The notes beneath the pieces were generated by a model. That model had not been told where the DNA came from, did no database searches, and saw only the letters and a list, made by a program, of their open reading frames with translations. From CBDEFX01 sp965237635 (GTDB lineage Bacteria; Chloroflexota; Dehalococcoidia; Lucifugimonadales; CAUZJF01), in assembly GCA_965237635.1 (NCBI GenBank), contig CBDEFX010000002.1:2170001-2234000 (forward strand): a DNA stretch of 64,000 nt, read 5' to 3'. Position 1 is the stretch's first letter. The number at the start of each line of letters is the position of its first letter. The position numbers and the translations under genes were made by a program. Shown piece by piece: positions 17,537 to 28,388 of this stretch.

Positions 17537-19331
17537 GGCCGCCGGGCAGCGGAACGGCAGATCGCTCCAGCTTAACGACGACAAAGAGCGCGACCTCGCG
17601 TACACCAGGATCGTGGTCAGGCTGTTCGGATACCTGCTCCGTTACCGGACAAAGTTGGCCGTGACTACGGCAGCAATGTTCGTCTACAGCGGGACCGTGG
17701 TGGCCCTTCCCTGGGTCGTTAAGCTCACTATCGACCTATACATCGCCAACGAGTCGGGAGACACGTCGGGCCTTACTGGGATGGTCGTACTATACGCGCT
17801 CGTAGCCGTGGTCCAGTTTGCCGCCGGCTACGTGCACAGGCGCATCCTCGTTCAAGTAGGCCAGCAGATGCTCTACTCGATGCGCATGGAGCTCTTCGAT
17901 CAGCTGCAGCGCCTCTCCACGGCCTTCTTCGACCAGAATCGCGCAGGCAAGATAATGTCGCGGATTCAGAATGACGTCGAGGAGATTCAGGAGCTGATCA
18001 TCATATTCGTCATCACGGTGGCCAACTTGGTGAGCGTCGTCGGAATCGCCGCGGCTATGATGCTCATGAACATGCCGCTCGCGCTGATTACCTTCGCGGT
18101 AGTGCTAGTCCTCATCCCGGCTCTCAGTTTCTGGCAACGGCTTGCGCGGGGTCCCTACCAGCGGGTGCGGCGCGCTATCGCGGAGGTCAACTCCCAAATC
18201 CAGGAGAACATCGTGGGGATCCGGGTCGTGCAGAGCCTCAACCGCCAGGATGTGAACGCCTCCCACTTCGAAGAGGCGAACCACGACCATCTCAGCGCCG
18301 GCCTCCAGTCGATCCGATACTGGGCGGGCTTGTTTCCGACCGTCGAGACCCTCGCCGCTGCTGCACTGGTCCTTGTTATAGCCGTGGGCGGCAACATGGT
18401 CTTGGGGGGCTCGCTGGAGGTAGGGGTCGTCGTCGCCTTCGCCCTTTACATCGAGCGCCTCTTCAACCCTGTCCAGGACCTCACCCTGCAGTTCGACCAC
18501 CTGCAGAAAGCGATGGTGTCCGCCGACAGGATCTTCGAGCTACTGGACGTCGAGCCGGATGTCTCGGACCGGCCGGACGCCCTCGTCTTGCCGCCGGTCC
18601 GAGGTGACGTACGGTTTGAGGCTGTGGACTTCCACTACGCCCCAGATACCCCGGTGCTCCAGAACATCGACCTGCACGTCGAGGCTGGGGAAACCGTGGC
18701 ATTGGTCGGCCCCACCGGCGCTGGGAAGACGACTATCGTGTCGCTGCTGCTGCGCTACTACGACGTGGTCCAAGGGCGGATCACGGTCGATGGTCACGAC
18801 ACGCGGGAGGTCGACCGGGTCTCTCTGGCCCGGCAGATGGGCGTCGTCCTACAGGAGCCGTACCTGTTTTCCGGCACCGTGAGCGACAACATCCGCTACA
18901 ATCATGCCGGAGCTACGGACGGGGAGGTTGTGCGGGCGGCGAAAACGGTCGGAGCCCACGAGTTCATCGTCGACCTCGAAGAGGGCTACGACACCCAGAT
19001 CCAGGAGCGGGGAGGCAACCTGAGTGTCGGTCAGCGACAGCTTATGAGCTTCGCCCGCGCCATCCTGGCAGACCCTCGAATCCTGGTCCTGGACGAGGCC
19101 ACGGCGAACATAGATACCCACACCGAGATGCTGATCCAGAAGGCTCTCGGCGAGCTATTGAAGGACCGAACGGCACTCGTTATCGCCCACCGCCTGTCCA
19201 CCGTTCGAAACGCCGACCGGATTGTGGTCGTCGACCAAGGGCGCATAGTCCAGCAGGGCACCCACGACGAACTGATGACGACGGATGGCCTGTACGCCAG
19301 GCTACAGCAATATGCTGTTGAGGCAGAGTAG
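17520..19331 (+). CDS. ABC exporter half-transporter, pair 2 subunit B (canonical-site subunit)
   Basis: The 603-residue protein has the membrane domain in residues ~40-330 (AFFDQNRAGKIMSRIQNDVEE) and an ATPase domain with Walker A LVGPTGAGKTTI. The signature is LSVGQRQLMSFAR (Val instead of the second-position Gly, shared with pair 1B), Walker B is ILVLDEATANID with the catalytic Glu, and the H-loop is IAHRLST. It forms the expected heterodimer with the protein at 15746-17536. A GAGGAG ribosome binding site lies before the ATG inside the end of subunit A. The only complete exporter in the array is this pair. Confidence 0.88.
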   Translation: MSSPNRAAGQRNGRSLQLNDDKERDLAYTRIVVRLFGYLLRYRTKLAVTTAAMFVYSGTVVALPWVVKLTIDLYIANESGDTSGLTGMVVLYALVAVVQFAAGYVHRRILVQVGQQMLYSMRMELFDQLQRLSTAFFDQNRAGKIMSRIQNDVEEIQELIIIFVITVANLVSVVGIAAAMMLMNMPLALITFAVVLVLIPALSFWQRLARGPYQRVRRAIAEVNSQIQENIVGIRVVQSLNRQDVNASHFEEANHDHLSAGLQSIRYWAGLFPTVETLAAAALVLVIAVGGNMVLGGSLEVGVVVAFALYIERLFNPVQDLTLQFDHLQKAMVSADRIFELLDVEPDVSDRPDALVLPPVRGDVRFEAVDFHYAPDTPVLQNIDLHVEAGETVALVGPTGAGKTTIVSLLLRYYDVVQGRITVDGHDTREVDRVSLARQMGVVLQEPYLFSGTVSDNIRYNHAGATDGEVVRAAKTVGAHEFIVDLEEGYDTQIQERGGNLSVGQRQLMSFARAILADPRILVLDEATANIDTHTEMLIQKALGELLKDRTALVIAHRLSTVRNADRIVVVDQGRIVQQGTHDELMTTDGLYARLQQYAVEAE

Positions 19332-19345
19332 CGGATGCTCACGAC

Positions 19346-21105
19346 ATGGTAGATAACGCTCTATCGAAGCCTCGAAAAAGCCTGCCGCTAAAGGAGGGTG
19401 CGGACCTGCTGGCCAGATATCTGCGCCCCCAGACGCGGATGGCGCTCGTCGTTGCCGCACTGCTCCTGACCGACATCGGTCTCGATCTCATCAACCCTCA
19501 GATCCTTCGTTACTTTATCGACGAGGCAATGGCGGGGAGCGCCATCGGACGGCTGATCACCGCCGCCGCGGTCTTTACCGGTATCACGCTGGTTGGGCAG
19601 GTCGTAAACGTCGCCGTCACGTATGCAAGCGGCAGGGTAGCCTGGACCGCCACGAACGCGCTGCGGGTCGACCTCACGCGGCACTGCCTGTCTCTGGACA
19701 TGTCGTTCCACAACAACCGCACACCCGGTGAGATGATCGCGCGCGTCGACACGGACGCTAGCCAGCTCGGTGGGTTCTTCTCCACGTTCATCATCGAAAT
19801 CCTCGGCAACGTCTTACTGCTGATGGGTATCCTGGGCCTGCTATTCAGAGAAGACTGGCGGGCAGGCTTGGCACTTGCGGGGTTCGCCGCAATCGCCTTG
19901 TTCGTGATATCCACGATGCGACGCGTGTCCCGTGGACGGTGGGGGGCCTTTTACGAGGCTCAGGGGGACTTCTACGGCTGTCTGGCCGTGAGGATATGCG
20001 CACCAGCGCAGCCGCGCCCTATGTGATCCGACGATTCCACGAACACCAGCGCAAGTGGTTCCGGACACGCACGATGGCGTAGCTGAGGAGCAACCTTATC
20101 GGGAATACGACCTTCTTCATGTTCGCGCTGGGCAATGCCGCAGCCCTCGGGGTCGGCGCCTGGCTGTTCCGCGAGGGCCAGATTACTATCGGCACTGTCT
20201 ACTTGATCTTTCACTATACAAACCTGCTCTTGCGTCCCATCGGAGGCTTGTCATATACCGTGAGTACACTGCAGCAGGCGGCCGCAAATATAGACAGAGT
20301 GGCCGGGCTCTTCGAGACGAAAAAGACGGTCCTGGACGGCGCCGGGGCCGAGTTCTCGAGGGACGAGCAGGCTGTAGCGTTCGAGAACGTATCGTTCTCG
20401 TACAACAAAGACGAGCCGGTGCTGAAGAACGTCTCGCTCGAACTTCGGCCGGGCAGAACGCTCGGTTTGCTAGGGCGCACAGGCGCGGGCAAGACGACGA
20501 TCACCCGCCTGCTTTTCCGGCTGTACGACCCCGATGAAGGTCGAGTCCTCGTCGGAGGCCGGGATATCCGAGAGCGTACTGTTTATGATCTGCGAGAGCA
20601 CATCGCCATGGTCACACAGGACATCCGCCTGTTCCATGGCACCATACGCGACAACCTGACCCTCTTCGATGGAACCGTCACCGACGATAGACTGCTCGAG
20701 ATCTTCGACGACCTTGGCCTGATGAGATGGTACGAACGACTACCGGGTGGCCTCGACACCGAGCTCCGGTCGGACGGGGGCGGACTGTCGGCAGGCGAGG
20801 CGCAGCTGCTGGCCTTCACCCGCGTTTTCCTAAGGGACCCGGGTGTCTTAATCCTGGACGAGGCGACGTCTCGCCTCGACAGAAGCACCGAGCAGCTCAT
20901 CGAGAGCGCGGTCGGCAGGCTGGTGCAAGGACGCACCGTGATCATAATCGCGCACCATCTCGCGACGGTCGAATGGTGTGATGACATCGTCATCCTCGAG
21001 GGCGGCCGAGTAACCGAGCACGGGGACCGGATGGGGCTCGCGGCAGACCCCGGCTCGCGCTTCCATCAGCTCCTACAGACGGGCCTGGAGGAGGTGTTGT
21101 CGTGA
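19346..21105 (+). pseudogene. ABC exporter half-transporter, pair 3 subunit A (frameshift plus TAG)
   Basis: The first frame (ATG 19346) gives a membrane domain (DIGLDLINPQILRYFIDEAM, MSFHNNRTPGEMIARVDTDA) and is lost near 19975-19985. The true continuation (EDMRTSAAAPYVIRRFHEHQRKWF) lies two bases off. It then meets a TAG at 20080-20082, probably from a Trp codon, before continuing as LRSNLIGNTTFFMFALGNAA. The ATPase part is whole: Walker A LLGRTGAGKTTI, signature LSAGEAQLLAFTR, Walker B VLILDEATSRLD, H-loop IAHHLAT. Its sequence type differs from pairs 1 and 2. The stop overlaps the next start as ATGA (21102-21105). Confidence 0.82.
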
Positions 21106-22772
21106 GACTGTGGCAGTACCTCTCGGCCGTTTTCCTGGCGAACTGGCGCATCCTGTCGCTTGATGCCGCCCTCGGGTTCTTGATGGCGGTTGTTATCCCG
21201 CAGGTCGTGGCGCTGGTGCAGCGTGAGATCTTCAATAATCTCACCGGCGATGCAAATGTATCGCTTGGCATCTGGGAGCTGTGTGCGGTTCTGGTGGCTA
21301 TCGCCGTCGCGCAGTTCCCCGTAACACTGGCCGGATCGACTGTTAACCGGGCGACCAACGTCATGCTCGCGTGCCAGCTGCAGAGGAACGCGTTCAGTCA
21401 CCTCGTCTACCTGCCCGGCAGTCGTCCTCTTCCTTCATCGGCGGGAGAGGCGGTGAACCGCTTCTTCGACGATACCAGAGGGTCCGGCGCATATGTAGCG
21501 AGGTTCAGCTTCGTCGCCCAGTACATGGTGTTTGGCGCCATCGCTCTCTACTTCATGGTACGGATTAGCCCGCTTATCACGTTTGCGGTCTTCTTGCCCA
21601 TCCTCATCGTGATGGCGATCATAAGCATAGCGAGCAGGCCCATATTGCTGACCAACGAAGCCAGCCGTAAGGCAACCGGGGCCGTCACAGGGTTTATCGC
21701 GGAGGCGTTCGGCATGGTCGAGGCGATAAAGGTGGCTAATGCCGAGGAGCGCGCTATCGACCGGTTCAACGTGCTCAACAGAGAGCGACAGAGGACCGCG
21801 CTGAGGGATACGGTGATCAGTCAGACGCTTCAAGCTGTTTCCCAAAACGTCGCGAACATCGGCACGGGCCTGATCCTGATCCTGGCGGGCCAGGCGATGC
21901 GCCAGGGTAGCTTTACGGTGGGTGATCTGTCTCTCTTCGTCTTTTACCTGTCCTACACCCAGCAGCTCAGCGTCCATATCAGCGCTATTCTGATCGACCA
22001 TAAACGCGTGAGGGTGTCCAGGGACCGCCTGTTGGCGCTGATGCTGGGCGCCCCGGCGAAGACCCTGGTGGAGGCGAGCCCGGGCTATCTGCTGCGGGGT
22101 CTCCCCAAAGCCCCGTTTATCGAAAAGACGATCGAAGACCGTCTCGATGTCCTCGAAGTGAAAGGGCTCACCTACGTTCACCCTGAGTCCGGCCTGGGCG
22201 TGAGCGACGTCAACCTCAAGCTGCGGCGGGGCAGCTTTACGGTAGTGACAGGCAGAATCGGGGCGGGCAAGACCACGCTACTCCGCGCTCTCATCGGCTG
22301 GCTGCCGCACCAGGCGGGCGAAATCCGCTGGAACGGCGCGGTCGTCGACGAGCCTGACAAGTTCCTGATGCCGCCCCGGTGTGGGTACACGTCTCAGGTC
22401 CCTCGACTGTTCAGCGAGGAGCTCCGCTCTAACATCCTGATGGGCCTGCCGGAGGAGCGAGTCGACCTGCCAGGCGCGGTCGTGTCCGCCGTCATGGAGC
22501 AAGACGTCGAAGAGCTCGAGAAGGGGCTGGACACGATCGTTGGGCCAAAGGGCGTAAAGCTCTCGGGCGGGCAGCAACGTCGGTCAGGGGCCGCGAGAAT
22601 GTTCGTCCGAGAGCCGGAGCTCCTCATCCTTGACGACCTTTCCAGCGGCCTGGATGTAGAGACGGAGCAGACGCTGTGGGCGCGCCTATTCGAGCGCAAG
22701 GACTCGACGGCCCTGGTCGTCTCACACCGTCGCACGGCCCTACGCCACGCGGACCACGTCGTCGTCCTCTAA
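21102..22772 (+). pseudogene. ABC exporter half-transporter, pair 3 subunit B (3' end lost at IS1380)
   Basis: The 556-residue frame has a membrane domain and an ATPase domain with Walker A VTGRIGAGKTTL, signature LSGGQQRRSGAAR, Walker B LLILDDLSSGLD (Asp at the catalytic Glu position) and H-loop VVSHRRT. It ends HADHVVVL with TAA inside the 5-bp IS1380 target (CTAAA). The missing tail is on the far side of IS1380 (24494-24600). Even with the IS removed, one extra base at the junction would put that tail out of frame. Confidence 0.82.
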
Positions 22773-22773
22773 A

Positions 22774-24493
22774 CCCGAATCCACCGAAGGACACCGATGG
22801 ACGGCGTGAGGAAAGCGGAAGGGGGGTGAGGGAGCTACAGGGGAAATAGCCTGGGTTCCATTTGGGGTAGGGAGGTCGGCGGACGGTCTTCATCGCCGCA
22901 CAGGGGCCCCTATGGCCGTCTGCGGGAGCTGCGATGCGCGGGATGGCGAGAGAATACGCAGCAGGGAACTCTCTCGGACCGGGCTGGCACGAGTCTGCGG
23001 GGATCTTCGGTTGTCCGGTAGGTGGGTCGGTCGCCGACGGTGCCGTCAGGCCGGGAGTGGAATGGCTCGCAGCCGGGCCAAGGCGCGGCTGAACTTCTCA
23101 GCCCAAGGCCAGCGATCCGGAAGATGCAGGGTCAACCGACGTGCCGAGCGGGTGAGCCGTCCGGCCAGGGAGAAGAACCGCCGCCGGAGGGTCTTGGTGG
23201 TGGCTATCCGCTCTCCCAGACCGATCCGCGCCGTCCAGCGGGCCAGGTTGTGGGCCATCGTCTGGACGGCCAGCCAGGCGCCGTTGGCGGCGAAGCGGCC
23301 CGAGGGGAGATGGTTCAGCCCGACGCCGTACTTGAGGTCGCGTATGGCATTCTCGATCTCGGCGTGGCGGCGATGGTCAGCCTCCAGTTCGAGCAACTCC
23401 CCGTCCCGGTCGGTGATGAAGCCATGATAGCTGTATTTGGCGAAGAGGACCAGTTGGGAACCGGGCGTCGGCTTCACCCGCCGGACGATGAGCCGTACCG
23501 GCGCGGCGTCCGCCTCGGCCTGGAAGGGGGTGCAGGTGGTCTCGGCCACATCGGCGGCACCGTCCATCCAGTAAGGAATCGGCGTCCAGGCATCTTCGGG
23601 TATCGCCTCGATGAGATTGTGCAGGCTTTTGTGCTGGCGGATGGTGATGGAGAAGCGGACATCCATCTTGCGGCAGACGGATACCACGCCATGAGTGTAG
23701 AACCCGCTGTCGGCCCGTAGCGTGAGTCGTCCGTCGGCCCCGGCGTAGCGCACCCGTCCCACCGTCTCCCGCAGGAAGTGGGCGGCGCCGCGGGCGGTGT
23801 TGGCCCGGCCCTCGCGCAGCCGGGACATCAGCACGTCTCCGGTGCCGGCGGCGATGGCCGGCAGCGGGTGGTAGCCCCGCTTGCCGGTATAGCCGTGGTG
23901 GCGGGCGCCCTCCTTGGCCAGTCCGTAGGTCTCGCAGATGGTGGAGTCCAGGTCAATGGTCAGGGGCCCGTCGCCGGGTCCCGCCCCGGCCTGCCAAGCC
24001 CGGGCCAGCAACTCGCGGCTCACCCGGTCGAGTTGACGGACGTGGCCCCACCGGAAGCTGCGCAGGAAGGTGCCCAGGGTGGATGGCGCCTTGACCGTGC
24101 CGCCCAGGGTGCAGGCCGTCCCCCCGGTGCGCAACACATCGGCGTCGTCAATGCAGTCGCCCCCAGCCAGCGCAGACGCCACCAGCGTCATCATCTTGTC
24201 GCTCGTGTTCGCCCGCCCCGGGGCATCGCCCAGGTCGAGGCGCTGCCGGACGAGTTCGGGCAGGCCGAGGTGCCGCGCCAGGGTGGCCGGAAGGAGCAGC
24301 CCGGTATTAGCCACCAAGCGGCGGTCGTCGAAGGTGATTTGGGATCCGGTCGGGGTGGTTGCGTGGCAGCATCTACTGGGTGCTCCTTTTCCGAGGCCGT
24401 TTTTTTGCTACAAAACCATTATCCCAGAAGCACAGGAGCACCTTCTTGCCGCCTCAGGACGCTAACCCGACGCCCTCCTTCGGTGGATTCGGG
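22774..24493 (-). mobile_element. IS1380-family element, copy 1
   Basis: The element is 1720 bp with terminal inverted repeats CCCGAATCCACCGAAGGA and its complement. It is flanked by exact 5-bp repeats CTAAA (22769-22773 and 24494-24498). It is nearly identical to copy 2 (33945-35662), in the same orientation. It inserted at the end of the last ABC gene. Confidence 0.93.
23046..24317 (-). pseudogene. IS1380 transposase, copy 1 (N-terminal frameshift)
   Basis: Compared with copy 2, an extra G near 24348 (TTGGGATCC versus TTGGATCC) shifts the frame after about nine codons. The authentic ATG therefore leads to an early stop, and the remaining 423-residue frame would have to start at a TTG/GTG near 24317. 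The DDE domain is otherwise intact: LTIDLDSTICETYG, LTLRADSGFYTHG, and RHAEIENAIRDLKYGVGLNH with the Glu. It is probably non-functional or weakly expressed, but could be complemented by copy 2. Confidence 0.85.
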
Positions 24494-24600
24494 CTAAAGA
24501 GGGCAGGGTCGAGGCCGAGGGCAAGCTCGACGACCTGCTGGAGACGAGCGAGGAGATGCGGCGGCTGTGGCGGGGAGACGTCGGAGAAGAGACGAGTTGA
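24494..24600 (+). pseudogene. Displaced tail of the pair 3B ABC gene
   Basis: Just right of IS1380 copy 1 the frame reads KEGRVEAEGKLDDLLETSEE and ends WRGDVGEETS with TGA. This is the standard C-terminal tail that follows HVVVL in ABC half-transporters. It therefore belongs to the gene ending at 22772, separated from it by the insertion plus a one-base shift. Confidence 0.8.
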
Positions 24601-24639
24601 GCGGCGTCAACCGACGCTCGTCGGCTAGAGGAGTATGCG

Positions 24640-25862
24640 ATGCATAGCGACGACTTGATCCAACGTAGCCTTCGGAGTGTTTCGTACTTGACGTCGGCCG
24701 CCTTTGCCGTCGCCGTGCTTGGCATCGCATGTGCAACGGCCGATAGGGCCGGCCCTTCGGGGACTCCGACGGCCGCACCACCTGCCACCGCCGCGGTTGT
24801 ACCCACTATTGCACCCCGTGCCGCGGTCGCTCCGGCTCAAGCCCCGGCGTCGATTTTCGTAATGCCGACGCCACGGCCTACGCGCACTCCGATCCCCCGG
24901 ACGGAAGGAGACATGACGCAGCCCATCCTATATAGCCACACGGCAACTCTTCTCAAGGACGGCCGTGTGCTTGTCACAGGCGGTCAGACCAGAGTCACCA
25001 GCGAACTTCCCCCGCTCCCGACCGGGATCGTGTCTGCGGAGATTTACGCGACCCGTCAACCAGTCGTTGGTCGCCAACGAGTCCCATGTTCGATCCACGG
25101 CGGCACCACAGTGCGACCCTGCTGGAGGATGGCAGGGTGCTGTTCTCCGGAGGGCATACCGATGAGTTCGACCTTCATCCGGCCGGGGCGTGGGTCAGGT
25201 GGGTGGGCTCCATCGCCTCCGCGGAGCTATACGACCCGTCGACCGAGACCTGGTCGCTCGTCGATGAGATGCGCATGGAGAAAGGCGGACACTTGATTGA
25301 GCTACTAGAGGACGGCAGGGTGATGGCGGTAGGCGGGGTCGATCCGTCTGTGGAGGTCTACGATGCGTCTTCCGGAACGTGGACATCAGCCGGCGAAGCG
25401 GCCAAGTCAGGCGAGGCCTACACTAGTGCGCTCCTCGGGAACGGAAACGTGCTGTACATAGGCGGGTGGGATGGGTCGCTGATGGACTCAGTCGAGCTTT
25501 ACGACCCGCTCACCGGCTCGTCGTCTCCGACCGGCAGCCTGATCGCGCCTCGAGTCTGGGCTAACGCGACAGTCCTCGCGGACGGAAGGCTACTCGTCAC
25601 CGGCGGTCATGGAATAGACGCCGGCCTATGGCGACCCCTCGCCTTAGCGGAAATATACGACCCAACGTCGGGGACCTGGTCAGAAGCCGGGGAAATACCA
25701 ACTAGACACCTTGAACACACGGCGACGGTACTCTCGGACGGGAGGGTGCTCGTCGTTGGCGGCGCGAGCGGCACCACTGGCCGTGTGTACCCGGTCACCT
25801 CGGCCGAGGTCTATGACCCGGCAACCGATACGTGGACCCCTTCGACGGAGGCGGCCCGCTAG
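24640..25862 (+). pseudogene. Secreted Kelch/galactose-oxidase-like repeat protein, frameshifted
   Basis: An N-terminal hydrophobic segment ending VAVLGIAC suggests a lipoprotein. A Pro/Ala/Thr-rich linker follows, then about six Kelch-type blades, each with a DGRVLVTGG-like strand and a YDPxTxxW element (e.g. AELYDPSTETWS, VEVYDASSGTWT, AEIYDPTSGTWS). The reading moves to another frame at about 25057. There TACGCGACC carries two extra bases relative to the expected Tyr-Asp-Pro, after which YDPSTSRWSPTSPMFDPRRH continues. Each half alone is open, but the whole propeller would need both. Ligand unknown. Confidence 0.78.
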
Positions 25863-25978
25863 CCGCGGCTGTACGATCAGACCTGTGGAGTTGTACCCAA
25901 CCCCTTGTTAACCTATAATCCCCTCACTGATTCTCTCGCCAGTCCAACTGCAATAGGCTGGCGCCAAGGAGGTCGAGT

Positions 25979-26410
25979 ATGCCTGAGATCAGAGGAACGG
26001 TCGAGATTGGTCGTCCGGTTGAGGATGTGTTTGCTTACCTGAGTGATCCAACGAACAACCCCAAATGGGAGTCCAGTGCGGTCGAGATGGAGCTGACTAC
26101 CGAAGGGCCTCTGGCTCTGGGCTCAAAGGGACGGCGCGTGGAAAAAATACCGGGGATGGGAACGGACGAAGGGATATGGGAGATAACGAAGCACGTGCCG
26201 AATGAGTCTCTAGCGATGACATTCGAGTCCCAGAGGGTCACGGGAAGTGGTGGGTACAAACTGGAGGCAGCCGAAGGAGCAACCAGCCTGACGTACTGGT
26301 TTGTTGCGAACCCCAGAAATATGTTGATGAAACTCCTGCTGCCTCTTATGATCCCGATGATCCGCGGCCAGGTACGCAAGGACTACGTGGAGCTTTTTAC
26401 GTATCCTTGA
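25979..26410 (+). CDS. SRPBCC (START-like) small-ligand-binding protein
   Basis: The 143-residue protein begins RGTVEIGRPVEDVFAYLSDP and contains WESSAVEMELTTEGPLALGS, the layout of the polyketide cyclase/dehydrase type of SRPBCC proteins, which bind hydrophobic ligands in a helix-grip cavity. The C-terminal helix is MIPMIRGQVRKDYVEL. A good ribosome binding site (AAGGAGGTC) precedes the ATG. No ligand can be assigned. Confidence 0.82.
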   Translation: MPEIRGTVEIGRPVEDVFAYLSDPTNNPKWESSAVEMELTTEGPLALGSKGRRVEKIPGMGTDEGIWEITKHVPNESLAMTFESQRVTGSGGYKLEAAEGATSLTYWFVANPRNMLMKLLLPLMIPMIRGQVRKDYVELFTYP

Positions 26411-26492
26411 GTCGAGCGCGTAAACGCTGGGCCATCGTGGTTGCCTAGCCATGCGCCGCGCGGCCAACGCTCTAGGCTTCAGCCCGTCCCTG

Positions 26493-27326
26493 TCATAAAC
26501 CCGGTACGTAGCCCTTCCCATGCTGGGAGTCTCGGGGCTTGCGAAAGTCACCGGTGTGCGGCATTATCGACATCTGCCCGCCGTCGATAACCAACGTCTG
26601 GGCCACGATGTATCGCGAAGCGTCGGACGCGAGAAAGACCGCGAGCTCTCCGATGTCGGTCGGCTCACCGATGAAGCCGGCGGGGATGTTGTAGGCCCCT
26701 TCCTCCAGGTCGATAGAGGGTTCGTTCTTGTAGTGGTTGTCGACGAGAATCCAACCTGGAGCAATGGCGTTGACCCGTATGCCCTTAGGCGCGAGCTCCA
26801 GCGCCACCTCGCGCGTGAAGGCGACAATCGCGCCTTTAGTGCCGGCGTACGCGGAGTGTTCCGTCATGCCCTGGAAAGCGTGGACCGAGGAGAGATTGAT
26901 CACAGACCCTTGGCCGCGCGTGACCATGTCTTTGGCTACAGCCTGGGTCAAGAAGAACATCGCCCGGATGTTGACGTTGAACAGAGTATCGAACTGCTCG
27001 ACTGTGACCTGCTCGAAGGGGCGGTTCATCGTAATGCCGGCGTTGTTGACCAGCACGTCCACTCCGCCCAAGAAACCGATCGCCTCGCGGGCGAGGCCGA
27101 AAACCTGGTCGACATCGTCGAAGTCGGCACCGAATGTCTCAGCGCGCACGCCCAACTCCCGAGCCTCTAGCGCCGTCGAACGAGCACCCGCCTCGCTGTG
27201 GCTGTAATGTAGTGCCACGTCGGCCCCTCTTCGCGCGAAGGCGAGCGCTACTCCGGGTCCGATGCCGGTGCCCGCACCCGTCACTAGGACCCGTGTCCCT
27301 TTCATCGATTCTTGGCTTTGTGCCAT
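26493..27326 (-). CDS. Short-chain dehydrogenase/reductase
   Basis: This is a 277-residue classical SDR: cofactor motif TGAGTGIG (residues ~17-24), NNAG in DVLVNNAGITMNRPFEQV, catalytic Ser in VINLSSVHAF, and YAGTK for the Tyr/Lys pair. The C-terminus has the usual VFLASDASRYIVAQTLVIDGG. The substrate is not evident; sugar or glucose-type alcohols are common for this subgroup. A GAGGGG ribosome binding site precedes the ATG. It is divergent from the epimerase gene at 27534. Confidence 0.9.
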   Translation of the reverse strand: MAQSQESMKGTRVLVTGAGTGIGPGVALAFARRGADVALHYSHSEAGARSTALEARELGVRAETFGADFDDVDQVFGLAREAIGFLGGVDVLVNNAGITMNRPFEQVTVEQFDTLFNVNIRAMFFLTQAVAKDMVTRGQGSVINLSSVHAFQGMTEHSAYAGTKGAIVAFTREVALELAPKGIRVNAIAPGWILVDNHYKNEPSIDLEEGAYNIPAGFIGEPTDIGELAVFLASDASRYIVAQTLVIDGGQMSIMPHTGDFRKPRDSQHGKGYVPGL

Positions 27327-27533
27327 TGCGTTACCCCTCGTTTCGTTTACAGTCTACGTCGGAGTGCTCCTAGCGGATGACCGGAAAACGCCTGCCTGAT
27401 TATATAGCGACTCCACGACGGTATCCATGATAGGACTCGCCTGCTCAGCCCCATGGCCGTCGTCGGCTTGACGCCGACCGATCGTGTCATTCACAATCTC
27501 GCGTAGTCCAGTACCGGCGGAAGGAGCAACGTT

Positions 27534-28388
27534 TTGAAAGATTCGGCCCCAGACCCATCCTACCAGTGGACGGTCCAGGAGATTCAAGAGCGGGTTGGCT
27601 CATCGACAATAGTCTTTCCGCGAGACCGGCCTCTTCAAGCCGAGGACATTTCCAAGATGAGGGAGTTCGGCATTACTCGCATCGAGGTCTGCGCCAATGG
27701 GAGGCCGGGCCACCTCGATATTCACGATCGGGCCCACATCTCGCGCACGATGTCGGAGTGTCGGAGGCACGGGGTCTCCGTTGTGTCTATGCACAGCCCC
27801 GGATTCGCGTACAAATCGGATGACGAAGACACCCGGAAGAAAGCGGTGACCGAGGGAGTCTTGGCCGCGAAGGTGACGGATGAGATGGGGGCCGGCGTGC
27901 TCGTGTGTCACCTGGACACAGGCGAGCAGTCCGAGAAAAGTGTTATAGAGATGCTCGACCAGCTCGACGGATACTCGATCAAGCTCGGCATGGAGAACAT
28001 ATACCTCGACCTGCCCGAATATGCTGCCTTTGTGGACAGGATCGCCTCAGACCAGTTCGGGATGGTCGTCGACACCGGCCACCCAAAAGACGAGGATGGA
28101 GTCAATCCGTTCGTTAAGCAGGAACGGGCCCGGGAGACCATGGCGGTGGGTGGGGATCGCCTCATTTCAGTGCAGCTAAACGACTGGCTCGACAGGGACC
28201 ATATCTCACCCCTCGACGGGGGCCTGCAGTGGGGGGAAGTGTTCGCCGGCCTCAAGGACATCGACTACCAGGGCGTGCTCATGTTCGAGGCCTACCTCCC
28301 TCCAAGGCAGCGTGAACTCTCGCCAGAGTACGTGCTGGGCAAGGTCGCATCGTTCCCCGAGGCGTTCGTGGAACGGTATGTCGACTAG
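27534..28388 (+). CDS. Sugar phosphate isomerase/epimerase-type TIM barrel
   Basis: The 284-residue protein has metal-site segments of the xylose-isomerase-like AP-endonuclease-2 fold: VCHLDTG, LGMENIY, VVDTGHP with Asp and His, ISVQLNDW and a closing LMFEAYL with Glu. The start is TTG with AAGGAG upstream (GAAGGAGCAACGTT). It is divergently placed from the SDR at 26493-27326, which may act in the same sugar or polyol pathway; that link is inferred from position only. Confidence 0.85.
   Translation: MKDSAPDPSYQWTVQEIQERVGSSTIVFPRDRPLQAEDISKMREFGITRIEVCANGRPGHLDIHDRAHISRTMSECRRHGVSVVSMHSPGFAYKSDDEDTRKKAVTEGVLAAKVTDEMGAGVLVCHLDTGEQSEKSVIEMLDQLDGYSIKLGMENIYLDLPEYAAFVDRIASDQFGMVVDTGHPKDEDGVNPFVKQERARETMAVGGDRLISVQLNDWLDRDHISPLDGGLQWGEVFAGLKDIDYQGVLMFEAYLPPRQRELSPEYVLGKVASFPEAFVERYVD

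Noticed and set aside
2011..20082. Three in-frame TAG codons (2011, 14548, 20080) in otherwise open frames, as if amber were recoded
   Set aside because: Intact neighbours (for example the pair 2 ABC genes at 17536 and 19331) use TAG as their stop. The affected genes also carry other lesions or belong to decaying regions, and no suppressor tRNA or pyrrolysine genes were seen.
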